Assembly (NCBI GenBank): GCA_041746135.1
Contig: JBGTHQ010000031.1
Span: 54,026-118,025, forward strand
Direction: 5' to 3'
Source of the DNA: Alg239-R122 sp041746135
GTDB taxonomy: Bacteria; Pseudomonadota; Alphaproteobacteria; Sphingomonadales; Sphingomonadaceae
DNA: 64,000 bases
The notes below the pieces were generated by a model. It was not told the DNA's origin. It worked only from the letters and a program-made list of their open reading frames with translations, and did no database searches. Shown piece after piece: positions 59,951 through 64,000 of this stretch. The number at the start of each line of letters is the position of its first letter. Within the stretch, counting starts at the first letter, position 1. Position numbers and translations under genes: made by a program.

Positions 59951-62044
59951 GTGCTGAGACAATATGAACTTGTAGAGCGGGTGAAATCCTACGACCCGGA
60001 TGCCGACGAGGCGCTGCTCAACCGCGCCTATGTGTTTTCGGTGCAAAAGCACGGCACCCAGAAACGCGCCAGCGGCGACCCATATTTCAGCCATCCGATC
60101 GAAGTCGCGGGCCTGATGACCGACCTGAAACTCGATCAGGAAACGATCATGACCGCGCTGCTGCACGACACGGTCGAGGACACGCTGACCACCGTCGAGG
60201 AGATCGAAAAGCTGTTCGGCACCGACGTCGCGGTGATGGTCGACGGCGTCACCAAGCTGTCGAAAATCGAGGCGCAGACCGAGGACGAGCGCGCCGCGGA
60301 AAACTTGCGCAAATTCCTGCTCGCCATGTCAAACGACGTGCGCGTGCTGCTCGTCAAGCTGGCCGATCGCTTGCACAACATGCGCACGCTGCATTATATC
60401 AAAAGCCCGGAAAAGCGCCAGCGCATCGCCCGGGAAACGATGGACATCTACGCCCCCCTGGCCGAGCGGATCGGCATGTACGAATATATGCGCGAAATGC
60501 AGCTGCTCGCGTTCGAACAGCTCGAACCCGAAGCGTACACAACGATCACCGACCGGCTCGCCAAGATCAAGGGCAAGGATGATGCCGAGGTCGACAGCAT
60601 TGCGCTCTCGATCGGGCAGGAACTGAGTGCGGGCGGGGTCAGCACCGAAATTAACGGGCGCGAGAAACACCCCTATTCGATCTGGAAGAAAATGGCCGAA
60701 CGCCACGTCAGTTTCGACCAGATGACCGACATTATCGCCTTTCGCGTCATCACCGACAGCGTCGCGGATTGCTACAAGGCGCTGGGCATCATCCACACCC
60801 GCTGGCAGATGATCCCGGGCCGGTTCAAGGACTATATCTCCACCCCCAAGCGCAACGGCTACCGCTCGCTGCACACCGCCATCATCCACGATGCCTCGAT
60901 GCGGGTCGAGGTACAGATCCGCACCCGCGAGATGCACCGGCAGAGCGAGTTCGGACTCGCCGCGCACTGGGCCTATAAACAGAACGGGATCGAACCCGAC
61001 GGACAGGCCGGCTGGATCCGCGATCTGGTCGAGATTCTCGACCGCAGCCACGATGCCGAGGAACTGCTCGAAAACACGCGCATGGCGATGTACCAGGACC
61101 GCATTTTCGTGTTCACGCCCAAGGGCGCGCTGCACCAGATGCCGAAGGGCGCGAGCCCGGTCGATTTCGCCTATAGCGTGCATACCGACCTGGGCGACAT
61201 GACCGTCGGGGCCAAGATCAACGGCCGGCACGTGCCGCTGCGCACCGAGCTGGTCAACGGCGATATTGTCGAGATCCTGAAATCGGATGGACAGGAGCCG
61301 CAGCCCGGCTGGCTCGGGTTCGTCACCACCGGCAAGGCGCGCGCCGCGATCCGCCGGTTCGTGCGGCACAAGGAACGCGGCGAACTGGCCGATATCGGCC
61401 AGAAAATGTACGAGGAGATTGCCGAGCGCCTGCCCGCCAAGATCGGCAAGAAGGCGCTGAGCGCGGCGATGAAGCGGTTGGGTTTCGACCGCAAGGAAGA
61501 CCTGATGGTCGCGATCGGCAGCCACAAGCTGGCGGACCGCGAGCTGATGGAGGCGCTGCTGCCCGGCAGCGCGCAGGACGATCCCAAAACGCGCGAATGG
61601 CCGAAACAGGACCGCGCCATCTCGATCCGCGGGCTCACCCCCGGCGTGGGCTTTCACCTGGGCGAATGCTGCCACCCGGTGCCGGGCGACCGCATTGTCG
61701 GGCTGCGCAAGGCGGGCGAGGGGGTGGAGGTGCACACGATCGACTGCCTCAACCTGGTCAACGGCGTCGATGGCGACTGGGTTGACCTCGAATGGGGCCG
61801 CGAATCCGACGGCGCCACCGCGCGGCTGCGCATCATCGTCCACAACCGCCCCGGCACGCTGGCCGAGATGGCCGGCGTGTTCGGGATCCAGAAAGCCAAT
61901 ATCGTCAACCTGCGGCTGACCAACCGCGACGACCCGTTCCACACGTTCGAGGTCGACCTGGAAGTGCACGACAAACAGCACCTGATGGCGATCCTCTCCG
62001 CGCTGCGCGCCTCCGACGCCGTGGCCCAGGTCGAAAGAGTGTAG
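59951..62044 (+). CDS. rsh: Bifunctional (p)ppGpp synthetase/hydrolase (RelA/SpoT homolog)
   Basis: A 697-residue protein starting at a GTG. The HD hydrolase domain has His48, His72-Asp73 in 'ALLHDTVEDTL' and 'KLADRLHNMRTL'. The synthetase domain has 'RFKDYISTPKRNGYRSLHTA' near residues 291-310. The TGS domain begins near 380 ('FVFTPKGALHQMPKGASPVDF'), and an ACT domain lies near 625-697 ('GTLAEMAGVFGIQKANIVNLRL'). Both active sites look intact. It sets the stringent response. Its DNA is far richer in G+C than the flanks (43 of 60 bases at 61201-61260). rpoZ, often adjacent, is not in the window. Confidence 0.96.
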   Translation: MLRQYELVERVKSYDPDADEALLNRAYVFSVQKHGTQKRASGDPYFSHPIEVAGLMTDLKLDQETIMTALLHDTVEDTLTTVEEIEKLFGTDVAVMVDGVTKLSKIEAQTEDERAAENLRKFLLAMSNDVRVLLVKLADRLHNMRTLHYIKSPEKRQRIARETMDIYAPLAERIGMYEYMREMQLLAFEQLEPEAYTTITDRLAKIKGKDDAEVDSIALSIGQELSAGGVSTEINGREKHPYSIWKKMAERHVSFDQMTDIIAFRVITDSVADCYKALGIIHTRWQMIPGRFKDYISTPKRNGYRSLHTAIIHDASMRVEVQIRTREMHRQSEFGLAAHWAYKQNGIEPDGQAGWIRDLVEILDRSHDAEELLENTRMAMYQDRIFVFTPKGALHQMPKGASPVDFAYSVHTDLGDMTVGAKINGRHVPLRTELVNGDIVEILKSDGQEPQPGWLGFVTTGKARAAIRRFVRHKERGELADIGQKMYEEIAERLPAKIGKKALSAAMKRLGFDRKEDLMVAIGSHKLADRELMEALLPGSAQDDPKTREWPKQDRAISIRGLTPGVGFHLGECCHPVPGDRIVGLRKAGEGVEVHTIDCLNLVNGVDGDWVDLEWGRESDGATARLRIIVHNRPGTLAEMAGVFGIQKANIVNLRLTNRDDPFHTFEVDLEVHDKQHLMAILSALRASDAVAQVERV

Positions 62045-62454
62045 GCCGGACAGGTTTGGTTAGAGTGGTGCCGCGCACATCGGCCGGTTTGCCCGCATCT
62101 AGCTTCGCATAACTTCGCACCAAGGCGCGGCTCGTTTGCGCCATTTCGCCGTGTTGGATGTTGGAAAATGGCCGTGTTGGAAAAGGCCGGACGGAGAGGC
62201 CGGTTAAGCGGGCGCGGCGATACTGTGCAGGAACCTATCAACCGTCCTCGGCACATTGCTGTCGAGGGTGTCTGACGGTATGAAAGAGCCGCGCTTGGCT
62301 TAGCATGGCTGCGGGTGTGTAGGACAGCACTTAATAATATTGTTGCTTCCAAAGAGTTTAAAGGTGGATAAGAATCGGGAAGCAGTTGCGTTAAAAATAA
62401 TACTGTCTCATATTATTATAGCTTTTCTTAAATAAACAATTTCAAGGCAGCTTT
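62045..62454. other. Gene-free junction between rsh and AT-rich accessory DNA
   Basis: No supported gene. The left 250 bp keep the high G+C of rsh and contain short repeats (GCCGTGTTGGA twice, near 62147 and 62172, and several GGCCGG). Base composition then drops sharply from about 62320. The change marks a likely recombination or insertion boundary. No clean direct repeats or att-like core could be identified by eye. Confidence 0.5.
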
Positions 62455-62601
62455 ATGTTTATACGCCAGCTTTTAGAGCGAGTCTCAAGTGGGGACATTA
62501 GAATACCAGCTTTTCAACGAGACTTCGTATGGGAGCCAGATCAAATTGCTTTTTTAATGGACAGTATATATAAAAATTTTGGGGCCTATATACTTGATTG
62601 A
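62455..62601 (+). pseudogene. Truncated DUF262 (GmrSD/GmrS-like) N-terminal fragment
   Basis: A 48-residue open frame, MFIRQLLERVSSGDIRIPAF, then QRDFVWEPDQIAFLMDSIYK, then a divergent end before TGA. The I-P-x-F-Q-R-x-F-V-W-x-x-x-Q and L-x-x-S-I-Y elements are the hallmark N-terminus of DUF262 proteins. Those are ParB-like nucleotide-hydrolysing domains found in type IV restriction (GmrSD) and other defence systems. Full proteins have several hundred residues, so this is a remnant cut off after the first motif. The homology seems to stop near position 62580. Confidence 0.75.
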
Positions 62602-62653
62602 CCCAATGAACGAAACATGCAATTTTCTGCATCTTCAGTTAGGGAGATTTTTT

Positions 62654-62905
62654 ATGGGCGGTTCAAAACGAAGGCAAGAAGAGCAAGAGGCCGAATATCA
62701 ATCCGGTCTTGAAGCTTGTATCGAAGCAGGCTCAATTGAAGAATGTGAATATCATCCTGGTAGTTACTACGATGGTGGAGAAGATGTGGAAGAGGCCCTT
62801 AATAATGCCGCGTCAGCAGATGATAAAGCGGCTATCCAGTTAGCCTATGATGACAATTCTGGCATTGATTATTGTCCCAGCTGCGATAAAAATATGCGCG
62901 ATTGA
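62654..62905 (+). CDS. Small acidic CxxC hypothetical protein
   Basis: An 83-residue protein from the ATG at 62654, with AGGGAG at 62641-62646 (7-nt spacing). It begins MGGSKRRQEEQEAEYQSGLE and is strongly acidic. It has Cys in 'GLEACIEAGSIEECEYHPGS' and ends 'IDYCPSCDKNMRD', a CxxC that could bind zinc. An upstream TTG (62579) is in frame but has no ribosome site. It is AT-richer than the core genome. A hairpin follows the stop. Function unknown; its neighbours suggest accessory-island origin. Confidence 0.6.
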   Translation: MGGSKRRQEEQEAEYQSGLEACIEAGSIEECEYHPGSYYDGGEDVEEALNNAASADDKAAIQLAYDDNSGIDYCPSCDKNMRD

Positions 62906-62911
62906 ATAGAA

Positions 62912-62933
62912 CACCCAGCGCAATGGCTGGGTG
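62912..62933. terminator. Hairpin between convergent accessory genes
   Basis: CACCCAGC (62912-62919) pairs perfectly with GCTGGGTG (62926-62933) across a 6-nt loop. It lies 6 nt after the small CxxC gene and 7 nt before the end of the opposite gene, so it can serve both. The T-tracts are short. Confidence 0.6.
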
Positions 62934-62940
62934 ATCTTGT

Positions 62941-63678
62941 TTAGTCTTCAGTTTCATCCTCTGGCAGCAACGCAGCCAGAGCCTTTAGCCTTTCTATAAA
63001 CGCATTGAGTTCGGACGGGGAGTTGGTCGATCCTTTCACCGCCAACCCAGAGGACGAAAAGTTAAAGTCCAACGCCACTTTTTCGAATGAAACCTCTGGT
63101 GTCATTTTTGGCTTGTTCTCTAGTGGCTCATGCATACCCATATTGTCGTTCTCCTGATCTAACTTGTTATCTTCAGGATTAGAATCTGCATCCAATTTGT
63201 CGGCATTTCCATGACTTTCGGAAACTCCCTGCGAAGTTAAAAAAGCGTTTGTGTCACTGTAGCTTTTCAACACTGGATCGACTGCAGCGTCTGTGAATCC
63301 CTCTCTCATAAGAAAAGAAGTGATTGTAGCATCGGATGGGTTGTCGAAATTTTCACGAATGCTCTTAAATAGAGATGGTGATGTTGCCGCCGACAGAATC
63401 GCATCGCGCTTTTCGCTTTCATCCGCTCCATGCAAGATTGATACAGCGGTTGTTGATACACGCACCTTTCCCTTTCCGACCTTGTCCAATAATCCATATT
63501 GGCTCAATGCGCCGAGAAGTTTCAGAGTACGACCGTTTAAGCTCGTATAACCCATATGTTCGGCGGCTACAGCCTTGTCTATGATGTTAGTGCGGTCCGC
63601 ACTGAATATTTTATCAGTAAAATTAATGGCTTGTGAGAGTGATATTGAGGGATAATTAGGGCTGCGCATACGTGCCAT
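62941..63678 (-). CDS. Hypothetical protein with probable winged-helix N-terminus
   Basis: A 245-residue soluble protein. Residues 1-75 look like a winged-helix or DUF5343-like unit: 'SISLSQAINFTDKIFSADR', 'AAEHMGYTSLNGRTLKLLGALSQYGLLDKVGKGKVRVS' spacing, where the last part could be a wing. Residues 95-145 are helical. An acidic, Asn/Glu/Asp-rich linker follows (about 155-190), and then a small C-terminal domain 'FNFSSSGLAVKGSTNSPSEL'. I recognise no catalytic motif. It may be a regulator or adaptor. Its codon use is AT-richer than the core, in keeping with an accessory origin. Confidence 0.6.
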   Translation of the reverse strand: MARMRSPNYPSISLSQAINFTDKIFSADRTNIIDKAVAAEHMGYTSLNGRTLKLLGALSQYGLLDKVGKGKVRVSTTAVSILHGADESEKRDAILSAATSPSLFKSIRENFDNPSDATITSFLMREGFTDAAVDPVLKSYSDTNAFLTSQGVSESHGNADKLDADSNPEDNKLDQENDNMGMHEPLENKPKMTPEVSFEKVALDFNFSSSGLAVKGSTNSPSELNAFIERLKALAALLPEDETED

Positions 63679-64000
63679 GTTTCTTCTCCATGAGTTTGTA
63701 TGCGTTTACTAGGCGCTAAACTCTATTTTTGCAAGAAAAACCTATTGCGCCTGTGGGATTCCGTGTTAAGGATGTTTTTAAGCCGAATCTCACACAGGGA
63801 TGGCTTGAAAGGCTGGATAGCATGAGAGATGCCCTGACGGGCGGGTAACGATAGCCCAAAAGCAAAAAGGCCGACCATAGGGCCGACCTTTTCTATGGAA
63901 ATCTGCGGTGAAATACCGCTTATCTCGCACGTTGCAGTAAGAGATTCGCATGTTTCACCGCCTCAATCAAGAGGAATATGCGATCATGGTATATGTATGC
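63679..64000. other. Right-edge non-coding region with structured repeats
   Basis: About 320 bp without a supported gene. It has a series of short stems near 63810-63857 (GCAT with ATGC, CCC with GGG, GGGC with GCCC). A terminator-like AAAAGG...CCTTTT hairpin spans 63865-63892. Two competing stems follow: GCGGT with ACCGC (63905-63919), and GCGGTGAAA with TTTCACCGC (63905-63913, 63953-63961). This could be a small RNA or a leader for a gene beyond the window. No tRNA or tmRNA could be identified. Confidence 0.4.
63865..63895 (+). terminator. Imperfect terminator-like hairpin at the right edge
   Basis: AAAAGG (63865-63870) pairs with CCTTTT (63887-63892), with partially matched GGCCGACC direct repeats inside (63869-63876 and 63881-63888). 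It is followed by CT. It could end a short transcript from the region before it. Confidence 0.35.

Noticed and set aside
60329..61981. 550-codon open frame on the - strand opposite rsh
   Set aside because: It is fully antisense to the well-supported rsh gene. Long antisense frames are expected in GC-rich coding DNA, and its translation (Ala, Asp, Val, His-rich) shows no domain.
63780..63900. Possible tmRNA or 6S-like RNA at the right edge
   Set aside because: Short stems are present, but no tag reading frame, tRNA-like end or 6S bulge could be recognised. Listed only as structured non-coding DNA.

Overview
The window is a chromosomal segment of an alphaproteobacterium, most likely a member of the Sphingomonadales. 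Pointers are the hemC-hemD-mitofilin-like trio, a fully overlapping suf operon led by an Rrf2 regulator, a UrcA-family protein, a CC_3452-like secreted protein, the N-terminally extended ribosomal protein S9, and a single bifunctional Rsh. The genus cannot be fixed from sequence reading alone. No rRNA, tRNA, CRISPR array or complete insertion sequence was seen.

Region 1 (1 to about 22.5 kb) is a surface or exopolysaccharide locus. It opens inside a phosphoglycosyl transferase. It carries UDP-GalNAc/GalNAcA synthesis genes (wbpP, wbpO), dTDP-6-deoxyhexose genes (rfbC, rfbA, rfbB, but no clear rfbD), and an AsnB-type amidotransferase. It also holds several glycosyltransferases, a methyltransferase, a Wzx-like flippase and two Wzy/ligase-like membrane proteins. 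It closes with a wza-wzc export and chain-length pair and an exported protein of unknown function. The middle part (about 9.9-16.4 kb) is strikingly AT-rich, as expected of a laterally exchanged O-unit block.

Region 2 (22.5-31.2 kb) is housekeeping: a mitofilin-like membrane protein, hemD, hemC, tsaD, gpsA, a second flippase, a PfkB kinase, an EI24-type membrane protein and a small lipoprotein. Region 3 (31.2-37.8 kb) is a ten-gene suf operon: rrf2-sufB-VOC-sufC-small ORF-sufD-sufS-sufT-GNAT-sufA. Nearly every junction overlaps by 4 nt. It contains three genes with no known Fe-S role.

Region 4 (37.9-59.8 kb) is mixed core genome: an AraC regulator, a DUF885 peptidase-like lipoprotein, pyrD, ggt, an acyl-CoA ligase, a LytS/LytTR two-component pair, UrcA, thiG/thiS, MerC, ctaA and rplM-rpsI. 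It continues with an OYE-type oxidoreductase, pmbA, a cysQ/IMPase-family gene and an HxlR regulator with a hydroxylaminobenzene-mutase-like membrane protein. Upstream of that regulator lies an unusually symmetric 52-bp dyad.

Region 5 (59.9-64 kb) begins with rsh, which is much richer in G+C than anything around it. It then changes abruptly to AT-rich accessory DNA. That DNA holds a truncated DUF262 (GmrSD-like) N-terminus, a small CxxC protein and a protein of unknown function with a likely winged-helix N-terminus. It looks like the edge of a variable island.
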